Source: Brienomyrus brachyistius (lineage: Eukaryota > Chordata > Actinopteri > Osteoglossiformes > Mormyridae). Taken from it: a DNA stretch of 64,000 nucleotides. The DNA is taken from assembly GCF_023856365.1 (NCBI RefSeq), contig NC_064540.1:8160501-8224500 (forward strand). The letters are read 5' to 3'. Positions 36,263-48,015 of the stretch are shown here, piece after piece. The notes under the pieces were generated by a model. The model saw nothing but the letters and a program-made list of their open reading frames with translations, did not search any database and was not told the DNA's origin. How positions within the stretch are numbered: position 1 is the stretch's first letter; each line of letters starts with the position of its first letter. The position numbers and the translations under genes were made by a program.

Positions 36263-36507
36263 GAAATTGTGTGAAGTGCAGTTAACCTATGAGCAGTTTG
36301 CACCTGTGCAAACGTGTGCTTATTTAGCATAAAGGTCACAATTCCCGTTGTGCAGTAGCACGTGAAAGTGGCCAGAAATTACAACAGATCCAGGAACTAG
36401 GTTCCTAAACTTCTATGGGAAAGCGTCTATTGAGCAGTTGGCTGATTATCAAAGTGTCATACACAGTTACACATGATTTAGCATAATTTAGATAACAAGC
36501 ACCTGGC

Positions 36508-37530
36508 TCCACAGCCGTGGCCAAAAGTTTTGAGAATGACACAAATATTAATTTTCACAAAGTCTGCTGCCTCAGATTTTATGATGGCAATTTGCATAAA
36601 CTCCAGAATGTTATCAAGAGTGATCAGATTAATTGAAATTAACTGCAAAGTCCCTCTTTGCCATGAAAATGAACTTACTCCCAAAAAAAAAAAACATTTC
36701 CACTGCATTTCAGCCCTGCCACAAAAGGACATCCTGACATCATTTCAGTGATTCTCTCATTAACACAGGAGAGAGTGTTAACGAGGACAAGGCTGGAGAT
36801 CACTCTGTCATGTTGACTGAGTTAGAATAGCAGACTGAATGCTTTATAAGGACGGTGGTGCTTGGAATCATTATTCTTCCTCTGTTAACCATGGTTACCG
36901 GCAAGGAAAATGTGCAGTTATCACTGATTTGCGCAAAAAGGGCTTCATAGGCATCTAAATCAACCATTTATCAGATCATCAAGAACTTAATGGAGAGAGT
37001 TTCAATTGTTGTGAAGAAGGCTTCATGGTGCCCAAAACAGTCCAGCAAGCACCAGGACCGTCTCCTAAGGTTGATTCAGCTGCGGGATCAGGGCACCACC
37101 AGTGCAGAGCTTGCTAAGGAATAGCAGCAGGCAGGTGTGACTGCATCTGCAGGCACAATGAGGCGAAGGCTTTTGGAGGATGGCCTGGTGTCAAGAAGGG
37201 CGGCAAAGAAGCCACTTCTATCCAAGAAAAACATCAGGGACAGACTGATATTCTGAAAAAGGTACCGGGATTGGACTGCAGAGGACTGGGGTAAAGTCAT
37301 TTTCTCTGAGGGTCCCCTTACATTTGTTTGGGGCATCCGGAAGAAAGATTGTCTGGAGAAGAAAAGGTGAGCGCTACCATCAGTCCTGTGTCATGGCAAC
37401 AGTAAAGCATCCTGAGAACATTCATGTGCTTCTCAGCCAAGGGAGTGGGCTCATTCACACGCAGCCATGAATGAAGAATGGTACCAAAACATCCTCCGAG
37501 AGCAACTTCTCCCAACCTATCCAAGCCTAT
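36508..37530 (+). mobile_element. Tc1-like transposon, transposase pseudogene
   Basis: The left terminal repeat reads ccacagccgtggccaaaagt and continues with ttttgagaatgacac. Downstream the plus strand encodes, in several frames and with stops, pieces of a Tc1 transposase: a helix-turn-helix part (SKHQDRLLRLIQLRDQGTTS), then GTMRRRLLEDGLVSRRAAKK, then RDWTAEDWGKVIFSEGPLTF (the first catalytic D region, with changes). The C-terminal YQNILREQLLP equivalent lies at 37475-37505. The right terminal repeat is not visible. Dead copy. Confidence 0.85.
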
Positions 37531-39250
37531 CACAGACCAATGAGCTTAATTTTTTTTTCTAAATGAATTGGCCTCCAAACCTTCCATCTACTAGAGCACC
37601 ACATTTAAATTATAATCTGTTATAAGAGTTATGCAGCTTTAATGCCTATGACATGAGGTTATCTGGCCAAGAAACCCCATCTATTTCCTGGCAAAATGTC
37701 TACAACCTCAGTGGCAGATTCTGTTTGGCCCAGGGATTGGAATGTTTGGAGCTTATGCTCCTGGACACAGAGTGGGAGAAATATTATTTTCCTGGTAAAT
37801 GTGTCTATTCCAATAGCTGACATCTAGGACTGAAAAAATAATTCCTTAGGTCCCAAAGGACAGTTGGTTGGACAGGAAAGAAGCCAGACAATAACTAAAT
37901 AGTTAAGTATGCAAAGGAAAAAGCAGCATCCTCACACAAAATCAACTTTAGGGCAGGTGCCTCAAAGCAACCCTGCATTTCCGTCAAGCCAAAAATGTTT
38001 CCATCAGCCTGTTATAATCAGAACTGCAGATGGTATGGTGCTGTGGCATAAACACTATAAATCAACCTCTCTGATAACACAGAGAATAAAAGTATGGACC
38101 TCTCAGTTTGGTGAGTAAAGAAAATCTCTTTTATTCCAGCAATCCAGCAAAGCGCTCCCATCACACTCTGGCACTTGGTACCAAGTCACACGGAGCTCAC
38201 AGAGCAACCAGTTGATAAACCATAACCCCCAATTCCCTATAAGGACTTCTAAGTCCTGATTGGTCACAAAACACCAACAAACCAAGCTCAAATGTATAAC
38301 AAACACAATTCTCCTGCTCTATTGGTTCACCTTGGTGGCAAGATAAAATCCACCCATCTAGCTCAGTTTACCGGAATCTGTCTCGGCTTCTAGACTCTAC
38401 TTATGATCAATATCTATATACATATCTTATTACATTGAATCATATTAATGTTTGGGTGTTCCATTGATTAATGATTAACACATTGAGGTATTGTCATTGA
38501 ATCACTGCAAATACATGGTTAACATACGATTTGTATGACGAACATAATTACTTATACATTTGCACTACCGAGTAACATTAAAACAATGTCACTGCGACTA
38601 TTTTATAAAGCCATAGTTCTGATTGTGCACCAGTTGGGGCATCTTCGAATCTCTTCCTGCAGGTGGTCTCTCCCCCCCTTTTGCTCCGCTGTCTGCCTCT
38701 CCAAGGTCCGAAATCTCTTCGGATTGATAACAAGATTTTTATCTCCACTCTGTGACAAAGAGCTGCCCAGTAGAACCAATCATATAAACAATCATAGAAC
38801 CATTTCTTTAATGTTGCATATATGTGAGGGCTATAACACAGAATTTACACTGACATATATATTGACAAATTCACTATAAAAATTATATGAAAATTACATT
38901 TCAGGTTAATATTCTGGAGCTTTTGTATTTGCTAAAGTTTCCCACATATTTCAACGACAAAAGCAAGGCTACCTCAACCTGGTACTTTCCCAGCTAACAG
39001 TTTTTTGTTCTTGGAACTTATATCTAACATCACAATCACAGTATGGAAATGTTCCCAGAATGTTACTACAACTACCATTACGGCAGCTAAGAATAGTAAT
39101 GCTCAAATGAATCAAGGGTGAGGTAGAGCAAGAGGTCACACTGTTGTTTGCACCCCAAAGCTCATAGGCTCAAGGCTGGATGGTCTGTTATTCAGGTCCT
39201 GGTGTACAGCTATTATAAAACAATATTTTTCAACATTAAATGAAAAGGCT
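37531..39250. other. Intergenic DNA, no gene recognised
   Basis: No open frame resembling a known protein. The part around 38100-38400 looks repeat-like but could not be assigned. Confidence 0.4.
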
Positions 39251-39255
39251 GTTTA

Positions 39256-39560
39256 GGTGAGTGGCATGGTGGTGCAGTGGTTGGCACTGACCCTCTGGGA
39301 CCTGGGTTCTAGTCTCTGGCAGGGTTCTATGTGTGTGGAGTTTGCATGTTCTCCCCATATCATTGTGGGTTTCCTCCAGGTACTCCCATTTCTCTCTCCC
39401 CCCCCCCCCCCCCCCCCCACTGCAAAAACACGCTGAGGCTATTTGGAGTTACCAAACTGCCCGTAGGTGTGGTGTGTCCATGTGAGTGTGTTCCGCAATG
39501 GAATAGCACTCCATCCTGCGTCGTTCCCTGCTTTGTGCCCGTAGCCTCTGGGATAGGCAA
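39256..39560 (+). mobile_element. Near full-length tRNA-derived SINE with internal poly-C expansion
   Basis: The head has an A box (gtggtgcagtggttggcac) and a B box (gggttctagtctc). The body follows: gtggagtttgcatgttctcc, then a C run of about 20 (39399-39418), then cgctgaggctatttggagtt, gcccgtaggtgt and gtcgttccctgctttgtgcc, ending gggataggcaaac. It lacks the (ATGG)n tail seen with other copies. Confidence 0.8.
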
Positions 39561-39611
39561 ACTATTGGGCTAACATTGATAGAACTTTTGTTAAATAGGA
39601 AGCAGTGGAAA

Positions 39612-39739
39612 CAGTCCAGTCCAGTCCAGTCCAGTCCAGTCCAGTCCAGTCCAGTCCAGTCCTGTCCTGTCCTGTCCTGTCCTGTCCTGTCCTGTCCTGT
39701 CCTGTCCTGTCCTGTCCTGTCCTGTCCTGTCCTGTCCTG
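39612..39739. repeat. Pentanucleotide satellite, (CCAGT)n then (CCTGT)n
   Basis: About nine CCAGT units pass directly into about fifteen CCTGT units that differ by a single base. Being a 5-bp repeat without stops, it creates long meaningless open frames on both strands. Confidence 0.95.
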
Positions 39740-39744
39740 AATCC

Positions 39745-42700
39745 CCAATTTCCCCCCACTTTCCCCTGCCTGCCTAATCCTTCCTCCCAGCCTGCCCGTT
39801 CGCTTACCCGCACCTCTGACACAGCTATATTTCTTATTTTATTTCTTTGGACGCTTATTGGTGAGCACTGTTGCTTCACACCTCTGCTTGGCAGGTTCTC
39901 TCTGTCTCAAATGCATGTCTTCTAAGTTCTTACTACTTTACAAAAACATTCAGTTAGGCTATAAATTGCCCATAGAGTATATTTATGTGTTTGAATGTGT
40001 ACATGCCCTGCGACGGACACTTCATTCAGGGAGTACCCCTACCTTGTGTCTTATGCTACCCTCGATCAGTTCCAGCTCCCCTTGAGACCTTGACCAAGAT
40101 GGATGAATGCATTTCTGACCGTAGCACTGGATACCAACTTGCAAAAAACTTTCCATTCTCTACACTCAATATTCTACTGCGCATTCTGTAAATGACTTTA
40201 TGCCTGACATCCCACACTGTTGCAACATCGGCGCAAAAAAGGTCAAGGGTAAGTCGCGTAATATTTCACTTTATATCAACATCGAATCAAGCTTTTGCCG
40301 CCATCAGTTTTTCAATATTGAAAATCGTACCAAAACTCAATTCAGTTTCAACGTTGATAATTAAAAACTGACCATAATTCAACGCATTTAACTAATTAAA
40401 CGTTGAAAGAACAACAGGATGCTATCTGTGACATAATTATCGCTGTTTTCTATCAGTTTCAGTTCTGGGATTTTTACGATGAAAAAAATAGCTTCTGGGG
40501 CATGAGAACGCCACTTTGCCCTTATTCTCATCAAAGTGAACTTGTTTTACGAAACTTTTCGTACTTTGCGTTATAAACTTTAAAACTGCTGGGACCTACT
40601 GTATGACGTGCGCGCCCGTTGTGGTCAAGCGTTTTGACTGTTATTTATGTTGTACTAGTGTATTTTTTTTCATCAACCCTTACTAAGTACTTCTAACGTT
40701 ATAGCGTAATCCATCGCAAAAAAATGCCAAAAATAATGGATATTGAAAAGAAACACACCTCGAAGCAGCCGTCACTTCTGTTTCCGGCCACACCGACTTA
40801 TAACTCAAATTCTTGCAAAATAGGTGGGTAAACCACAGTCTGTATTGAGACGATTTCGAAGAATTCCGTATTTCCCGTCATTTTCTTCAATCATAAATTA
40901 AGACGACGTAGCCTATAAGCGCTATTATTTTTATTCTGGTACCCCGAGTACTGCTATGTGTTCAGGTCGTCCTGTCGGCTTCGCAACAGCACTTCATTCA
41001 TATCTAGGGTGGGAATGCATTACATACTCAAAATCGGGGTCACTTTCAAGTGCACTCCATTTGCAGTTTAGTGATCGACAGATGTTTAATAAAGAAATTA
41101 TTTTTTATTTTTATTTATTTATTTATTTATAATTATATTTTTGCACACATGTACACTGAGTCACAACCGGGGCAGACGATGGGGGGACACCACAGGCACC
41201 CATGAGTATGACCGGCCTCTGCATAGGACTCCAGTGCGTAACAATAGATCACGCAGGTTTCTTTTTCTTAGCCTGGACAGGAAACGTTTGCTAAAATTGG
41301 AATACGATAGCTCGAGGTCATGCGTGCTATTTTCGGATACAACTAAAAACTCAGGATAATATTATAATTGTCCAGATGTCTTCTCAGCTCTAAAATTATT
41401 AAACGTTGTTTGATAATTATAGTAATTTTGCGTTCTTTTACTTTGCCATGTGCGAAGTCTACCATGTTAAATTTTGCGGTGAATATCCTCGACTGATTAA
41501 TTTCAGCTAGAATGAGAGTGAATACGAATAGAATAGATTATCTCCATTTCGTTTAACCTGGAACCACTCCTCTCCATTAAATGATTTGGTTATTTTCTGT
41601 ATTTGTCTGTTGTTGTTTTTTTTTTTTTTGTCTTATGATTATTTGTACGCCTTATGTTGTGGCGCAACATACTCACGTTTGTGGTCGTGTGCATGTAAAT
41701 CCTATAAATAGTATAAAGGTTTAGCGTGGTTTATACAACCCTATACAATAACCAACAACCATGTTATTGGTTTATGCATTTGCGCTACTGTGCTTTTTAT
41801 CATTATTTCAGAGTCTACTTATGAAGAGGTTTACTGTAACCAAAGTGTGTAGAAAGCTCTGCGTAAGGACACACCAACGACAATATCTAAGGACACAATT
41901 CTCATGAGGCGTCCACGTCTTTAGGTGACGCGTGAATGTAATATAGCGTTTAAGAAAAAAAGAAAAGCCTTCATAGGCTTCGAGACATGCTTCCATAGTA
42001 CTGCGGTGTCTGGCGGACTGAGGTATCGGGGGAGCAGAAAGAGACACGGGAACTCGCTTGTCGGGGAAACACGCTCTTTATTAGCAGTTCTGAAAAGGAC
42101 TGTCAGGCACCCAAAGAGCATCGAACACATTACAGACAGAAAACACAAGGTTGTCAGAGGTGGAACCGCATGCACGGTGGGAGATTTCTGTAAGCTACAT
42201 ACACAGGAGGATCGGACAAGGTGCATGCAAGACACAGGTAAACACACACGCAACAATAAGGAAATGTAACCATAACCATTAAGTTTAACAAGAACAACAA
42301 CAATGAAAGGGCTATTTACAACTGCATGCGGGGCATGCTGGGATATGCCCCCCGCCAGTGATATACTATATTTAAGTTCTCTGATCTAGGTCTGTCAGAT
42401 AATGAAAGCAGAGTTTGCATGTTCTCCCCCGAGTCACACGGGTCTATCCGAGTTCTCTGGTTTCCTCCCCACAGTCCGACAACGAGCGGTTAGACAAATG
42501 CCATCGTGTGTGAGCGTGTGTGTGCGTCTGTGTGACCTGCTCTGCATAAGTGTTCGCAGGACGGATGGGTTAACTATAGACATTAAATTGCATCATACCC
42601 CATCTGAAATTGTTCGAGAAATACTGAGTCGTTTAAACAAGTCCATTTCACACCCGATCTCTTCTGTCTACCCGGAGCGAGAATACAATGATTCATTTCA

Positions 42701-43885
42701 AAAGGGCCCACATGTGAACCCTTGAACTTTCATTTTGATTAGACATCTGCTTATTTTCCCACGTGAAAAGATTTGGTCTATTTGGTCGGTCTCATATTTG
42801 TAAGGTTTTATGTCAGACGATCGTTCAAGAGATCATGTGTATTCGGATTTTTGTATTTCTCAGCCGTTTTGAAGGTAGGCCTAAGTCTTGGCTCATCGTT
42901 TAAAAAAAACATGTAAATTTGATTTAAAAAATGTGTAAATATATTGAAATATGTATGTTCCACAAAATTTTCTGGTTTACTTTGTGTCTGATAGCACTAT
43001 GATTCCAACATGCTAAAAATACCGATAGACCGACGTTCAACCAGGAATTAATAAATGAGACTTGAACTTTGTAATTTAAATGTTTTGGATCTGAAGGAAT
43101 TTTAAATGTTTCAGTTTTTTTACATTTATATTAGTTTCTGATTATCCTGTTACCTGTTTCAATATAACAACTGCAGTTACAGACAAATGGAAAGATGATT
43201 TTCCGCCAATAGTACTTCCGCCAATGCTAACAGCTCCAGTTATTGGCGAAAGTCAATATCAACTGAGATGATACAATCACACTTTAGAGCGGAGTACGTT
43301 TCAAATCAATTCTAAAGATAAAACTGAACTGCAGTTGGGTTTTTAAACGTTTATTTAGATCGACAAATGAAATGCAAAGTGATGGGGAATATAAATCAAA
43401 ATTTAACGCATAAATGTATGAATTAAAGCATATTCATCTGCAATGACAGTAACAAGTAATTAACATATATATTGCATTTATAACAAAATGAAAAAACATG
43501 TGAAACAAACATTTTTTATTACAGTTACATACTGTTGGATAAAACCTCATATTAAATTTGTCAGTTAATGCAAAACATGTTTTGTAGATGAATCTGAATT
43601 AAGATTAGACTATTAGAATGGCTTTTTAGTCTATATCCTGCATAGTAAATGACTAATATAGTGATTATTGCACTTAAAATTTAACGTAATGTCAATATTA
43701 TTTTAACACAAGGGCTACAAAGGATAACACAAAATAAATGTTTATAGTAAGCAAATTTCATATATTTATAAATTTGAGAATAAGCTGAACATTTAACATA
43801 TTTGCAAAATCAGAATTTGCTTAAAGCAGGCTGTGGACCATTTCCCTGAGAAGATAAGTATGGGCTTAATAATGTGAAGGCTTAT
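39745..43885. other. Intergenic DNA upstream of the gpr25 3' end
   Basis: Holds SINE fragments (about 40005-40110 and 42395-42500), a short CpG-rich patch near 40600, and AT-rich sequence from 42.8 to 43.9 kb. A possible short exon at 40723-40824 is discussed under findings. No recognised gene. Confidence 0.4.
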
Positions 43886-43889
43886 AATG

Positions 43890-45041
43890 CTACCCTGACT
43901 GCTGCTTGACTTGGTGACCAGAGGAGATAGGCTTGGTCGCTTCCAGCTGTGACGTTTTGCTGATGGACCTGGTGCGGTTGCGTGCAAGGCTGAGCCAGGA
44001 GATACTATCGGAGAAACTGTTGGAGGAATGGCCCCCAACAGTGTGTCCGTTCTGCTCACCTGGGCAGCCCTGCAGCAGCGCCTTGACGCGTTCCCTGAAG
44101 CTGTGGTCCAGGAAGATGTAGATGATCGGGTTGGCGCAGCTGTTGAGGAAAGCGAGGCAGGAGGACAGGATGAGCCCCCGGGCCAGTAACGTCTCGGTTT
44201 CACAGGACAGGAGCACAGGCCACAGCTTGGAGATAATCAGGACGTTCTTGAAGAAATTGAAGGGAACCCAGGAGACCACAAAGACAGCGATGATGGTGAA
44301 GACCATTTTGACGGAGTGTCGACGCCGCGCTTCATTGCGGGACCCGCCCACCCCATTGTGCTTCTGCAGCCGGCTGAGGATGGAGCCGTAGCAGAAGAGG
44401 ATGAACGACACAGGCAAGATGAAGGTGAGGAAGAGGGTCACGAGGCTCAAGCCCTTGAACATGGCCGACTCCATGTCTTCCACGCAAAGCATGGGGTACT
44501 CCTCGTCGGGCACTCTGCGGTAGACCAGTGAAGGGACGCCCAGGATCAAGGAGGATGCCCACACCATCCCACAGACGACTCGGATCAACTGACCCCTCTT
44601 CAGGTAGCGTGAGTCCATCATGCGCACCACCACCAGGTAGCGGTCGACGCTCATGCAGGTGAGGAAGAAAATGTTGGACAAGCGGTTGACTGCAATGATG
44701 TAGCTGCTCAGCTTGCACATGTTGTCGCCGAAGGGCCAGTGGTGGTTCATTGCAGCTGAGACGGCCCACAGCGGCACCGTGACCACGAAGACCAGGTCAG
44801 CCACTGCCAGATTCACGATGAAGGTGTCCACCAGCCGTCTTTTTCTGTGCTTCCCACACATGACCCAGATCACAAAGAAGTTGCCAGAGACCCCGACGAA
44901 GAATATGATGAAGTAGAACGCAGGCAGGTAGATGTCAGAGAAGGGGAGCTGGACAGCTGGACAGCCTGTTACATTTTCCAGGTCGTACATCATGTACGTG
45001 GACGTCGTGTGATCATACTCGTATAGGTTGCTGTCTTCCAT
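43890..45041 (-). CDS. gpr25: GPR25-type class A G-protein-coupled receptor
   Basis: One coding exon of 383 residues. The first ATG (45041) is chosen because the open frame extends upstream only through a possible acceptor (tcacag at 45060). The N-terminus is acidic and tyrosine-rich (tyrosines at 7, 9, 16 and 19) with an NVT glycosylation site at 23. Seven hydrophobic segments follow. Family landmarks: RRLVDTFIVNLAVADL (TM2), PLWA, WPFGDNMCKLSS (TM3 cysteine), SVDRYLVVV (DRY box), GVPSLVYR, an ECL2 cysteine (MLCVED), FVVSWVPFNFF (TM6), CLAFLNSCANPIIYIFLD (NPxxY). The combination RRLVDTF, LPSLVYR-like and LAFxNSCANPxIY is typical of GPR25 within the GPR15/apelin/chemokine-receptor group. The serine-rich tail (about 60 residues) offers phosphorylation sites. 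The receptor is expressed on lymphoid cells in mammals, and CXCL17 has been reported as a ligand. The inava neighbour matches the human gene order. Confidence 0.92.
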   Translation of the reverse strand: MEDSNLYEYDHTTSTYMMYDLENVTGCPAVQLPFSDIYLPAFYFIIFFVGVSGNFFVIWVMCGKHRKRRLVDTFIVNLAVADLVFVVTVPLWAVSAAMNHHWPFGDNMCKLSSYIIAVNRLSNIFFLTCMSVDRYLVVVRMMDSRYLKRGQLIRVVCGMVWASSLILGVPSLVYRRVPDEEYPMLCVEDMESAMFKGLSLVTLFLTFILPVSFILFCYGSILSRLQKHNGVGGSRNEARRRHSVKMVFTIIAVFVVSWVPFNFFKNVLIISKLWPVLLSCETETLLARGLILSSCLAFLNSCANPIIYIFLDHSFRERVKALLQGCPGEQNGHTVGGHSSNSFSDSISWLSLARNRTRSISKTSQLEATKPISSGHQVKQQSG

Positions 45042-45404
45042 TGTGAGACACAAAATCTGTGATGAAATGTGCCACCTTCAGCACTGTGCCGTACGCAGTG
45101 CCATCCAGGAGGTGCAGTGTACCATTTAAAACGTACCATCTTCTGTGGTCATGTGCTTAACTAACCACAAACTGTCAACTTCTCTATTTTGCAGACTGCC
45201 TTCCTGTATCTTTCTAAATCAGTATGCATGTTTGTCACATTGCCATTTTTGGTCTCATTCTGAAACGTTTCAAGAGCAACTTTAAATAAAAGAAATCTAC
45301 AAAAATGACCTTTGAGCGTCACAGATATTTTTCAGCTGTGTGTATAATTTTAAGTATGCAATAATACTACTTAATAATGATACTTCATTATAACTCATAA
45401 GGCA

Positions 45405-45540
45405 TCCATCCATCCATCCATCCATCCAGCCACCTGTAATTGCTTGCAAAGTAGTGGTCAGCTTGCAGCCTGGAACCTGTTTCCTAGTTGAGGCGCCAGT
45501 CTCAGTTACAGGGGACACGCACGCCCATATAACTACACAA
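45405..45540 (-). mobile_element. Degraded SINE 3' end with (ATGG)n tail
   Basis: Starts with a (CCAT)n run, then a poorly matching body (gcgccagtctcagttacagg, acgcacgcccatata). Confidence 0.4.
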
Positions 45541-46077
45541 TTAACTGATATAATTGTATCAAAACACTTCAAAAGCACAAATTTTATTTGTAGTTCTGCT
45601 CACCATTAGCATTTGAATTTGTTGTGCTTATTACACTAACAAGTATGTCGTGTGTCATTTGCCAAATTGTTCCTTGTTTCATATAGTGTGTCGCATGCCT
45701 CAGATTTGCTATGCGGTCTCCGCTTATTTGTGCCGTAGTTCACCGCAGCTCCACTGCAGGTGCTACCTGTGCTGCTAGCCCTACAAACAGCCTCCATCCT
45801 GCAACTCTCTTGCTGTACGCGCAGGTCGTCCTGGCTCGACAAGCACAGTGATGCTCACTGGTGTCACCTCACACAGGAAACCTCTGGGTCTGGCTGTGAA
45901 CAGACTTGTGTTAAAGCAGCTCCAGAAAATCTTACCGGGGTCACATGCATTGTTTGTCATATAGGTCAATCCAAAAGAAATTAAAATACCATACAAATGT
46001 AATGTTCTTTTGATACTGTACTGGAATTTAGTTTGACTGTTTCAGTCTTGGAGTCAATAGCAGGAATGTAAACTTCC

Positions 46078-46210
46078 ATCCATCCATCCATCCATCCATC
46101 TTCCAAACTTTAAGTTTAAGGTTCCAGAGGTTGAAGCCTGTCCCAGGCAGCACTGGACAGAACACCAGTACACTGCACGCACAGTGCTCACACAGAAATA
46201 CAATCACACT
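46078..46210 (-). mobile_element. Degraded SINE 3' end with (ATGG)n tail
   Basis: (CCAT)n followed by cttccaaactttaagtt, gcctgtcccaggcagcactg and gcgcacagtgctcacacag on the plus strand. Confidence 0.45.
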
Positions 46211-46299
46211 TTAGAGCGCTGTTTCTAACAGACTGACTGTATATTTACACTGAACTGCTCCTGACCATAAGCGCATATAAGGTACCTTCAATCATGCAT

Positions 46300-46830
46300 C
46301 TATTTGTCATCCACTTTGGCTGCTGATGCAACATTTGCACAATTTCTGAATTTTAATTTAGATATCTTTTGCACTTTATACTGCACTTTACACACAAACT
46401 CTGCTACAAGCATTTTTGCACTTCTGCCACTTATTTGCACATTTTCCATACATAACTATTATAACCTCCTCTACCTCTATCTCCAAGTATAGTATATTTT
46501 TTTGTATACCTTATATTTATTTACTTTGTTTACCACGTGCTGATTTGTTACATGTCTTTCTCTCGTCTGCACTGAAAAAAAACTGGAGCCACGTCATCTC
46601 GTCTCTCTATGTACCTGTACAGTATATAGCAGAGATGACAATAAAGTTTACTTTGACTTTGACTTTGACTTTGACTTTTGTAATAAATTGCGCAGCTTTT
46701 CTTCTTCTGCAGAGTGTATATGTACAGTTTATGTGCCTTTTTGGGAAACTAAAAACTGGAGCCATGTCTTCTTGATTTACTGTATATGTGTATATAGCTC
46801 AGATGACAATAAAGTTTGACTTTGACTCAA
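46300..46830 (+). mobile_element. Two adjacent LINE 3' UTR ends with TTTGAC-type tails
   Basis: gcactttatactgcacttta, then tgcacttctgccacttattt is LINE 3' UTR-like. The first end reads gagatgacaataaagttt followed by four TTTGAC-like units (46650-46677). A second end with cagatgacaataaagtttga and two units lies at 46797-46826. AATAAA is embedded in both. Confidence 0.7.
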
Positions 46831-47809
46831 CTGGTTGGTTGCAACCCAATAGTGGATCTCAGGCCCATTGTCACTTTTCCAATATCAGCCTTTTTTTTAA
46901 CCACCAGCAACCCCTCCCCCCCTTCCATAATGTGCATGGCTCAAAATTTTGGATTGTGACTTAATGGCCAAGAGGAAAAATCTAAGTACTGAGGCTAAAG
47001 CAGTTGAAAAGCATTGCTTTAGAGAGGCAAAAGATGATACCTTGTTGCACTGTCCGGAGAGGTTTCCCATAGGCTGCATAATACAACGCAGCCAGCAACA
47101 GGCTCCCAGCTTGTCCTGCAATAGTTACACGGCTATGATATTATCTGTATGAATTTAGGCAAGCAAATAACCGAGTGGCTCATCATTGTTGCTGCAACTC
47201 ATCATTCTTGTTTCCGTAGGATAATAAGTGTCAACGGAAAATTACACTTCGTGAGCGCATCTGGGGGGGAGGGGTGTGCTCCACTTTAGAGTTACGTCTT
47301 CCCCTTGTCTCTCGTTCAAGACAAATTACGCAGGTAGGAGTGTTAAGTTCTTCATGGTAAGATGTGCTAAACCTGACTAGACTGTGATGACCCTCTTTGT
47401 TTCAGTTCTTCTATATTCTGCTTCACAAATGCCTAAATGTAGTTTCATTTGTGTTTTGCCAAAACGCTTCTTTTTCTCTTTTTATTTGTGTCACATCTGT
47501 ACCCCATCTCCAAAAAACCATCATAAAGCAAAACCCGCAGGCAAGAAGCCATGATTCCCCGGCGCGTCTGTAGTCACACGGCCCGCTCTCCGTAAACCAA
47601 AATGACACACGCAGGCTTAAAGCAAACGTTCCTCTGAAACATTCTGAATCGGCAAAAATTCTAAATTTGCCTCTTGAATCTGGTGAACATAGATCAAGCA
47701 GGCCTGTTCAGATGCTAGTTTCCAGCCATAGCCCAACAGCTTAGTTTATGTGGGACAATTATTGTGTACAGCTGGACCTAATGCTTAAAGTTTCCTTTTT
47801 TATTCAATT

Positions 47810-48015
47810 TCTATGAAGGTCAAGGCTATGATGCACCCTAAATGGGATGCCATTACATCACAGGGCACAAATATATAGCCTGGGCAGTTAGATGCACCAC
47901 TTAGCCTAATTGCATGTCACTGGACTGCAGAAAGGAAGCTGCACAATATGGGCAAATGCTACACGGACCCATATACGCAGGAGATGGGATTCAGAACAGC
48001 AGCCCTGGGGGAGAG
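47810..48015 (-). mobile_element. Diverged SINE-like repeat
   Basis: aaatgggatgccattacatc, then acagggcacaaatatat, then cctaattgcatgtc and ggagatgggattcagaacag resemble the reverse of the SINE body, weakly. Confidence 0.35.

Noticed and set aside
39612..39739. CRISPR-like array of short direct repeats
   Set aside because: Pure tandem pentamers without spacers in a vertebrate genome.
39449..39925. Open frames reading repeated TGQDR or PVLSC motifs
   Set aside because: Translation of the CCAGT/CCTGT pentamer satellite, not a gene.
44122..44916. Plus-strand and second minus-strand frames over the receptor gene
   Set aside because: Shadows of gpr25 caused by its GC-rich codons.
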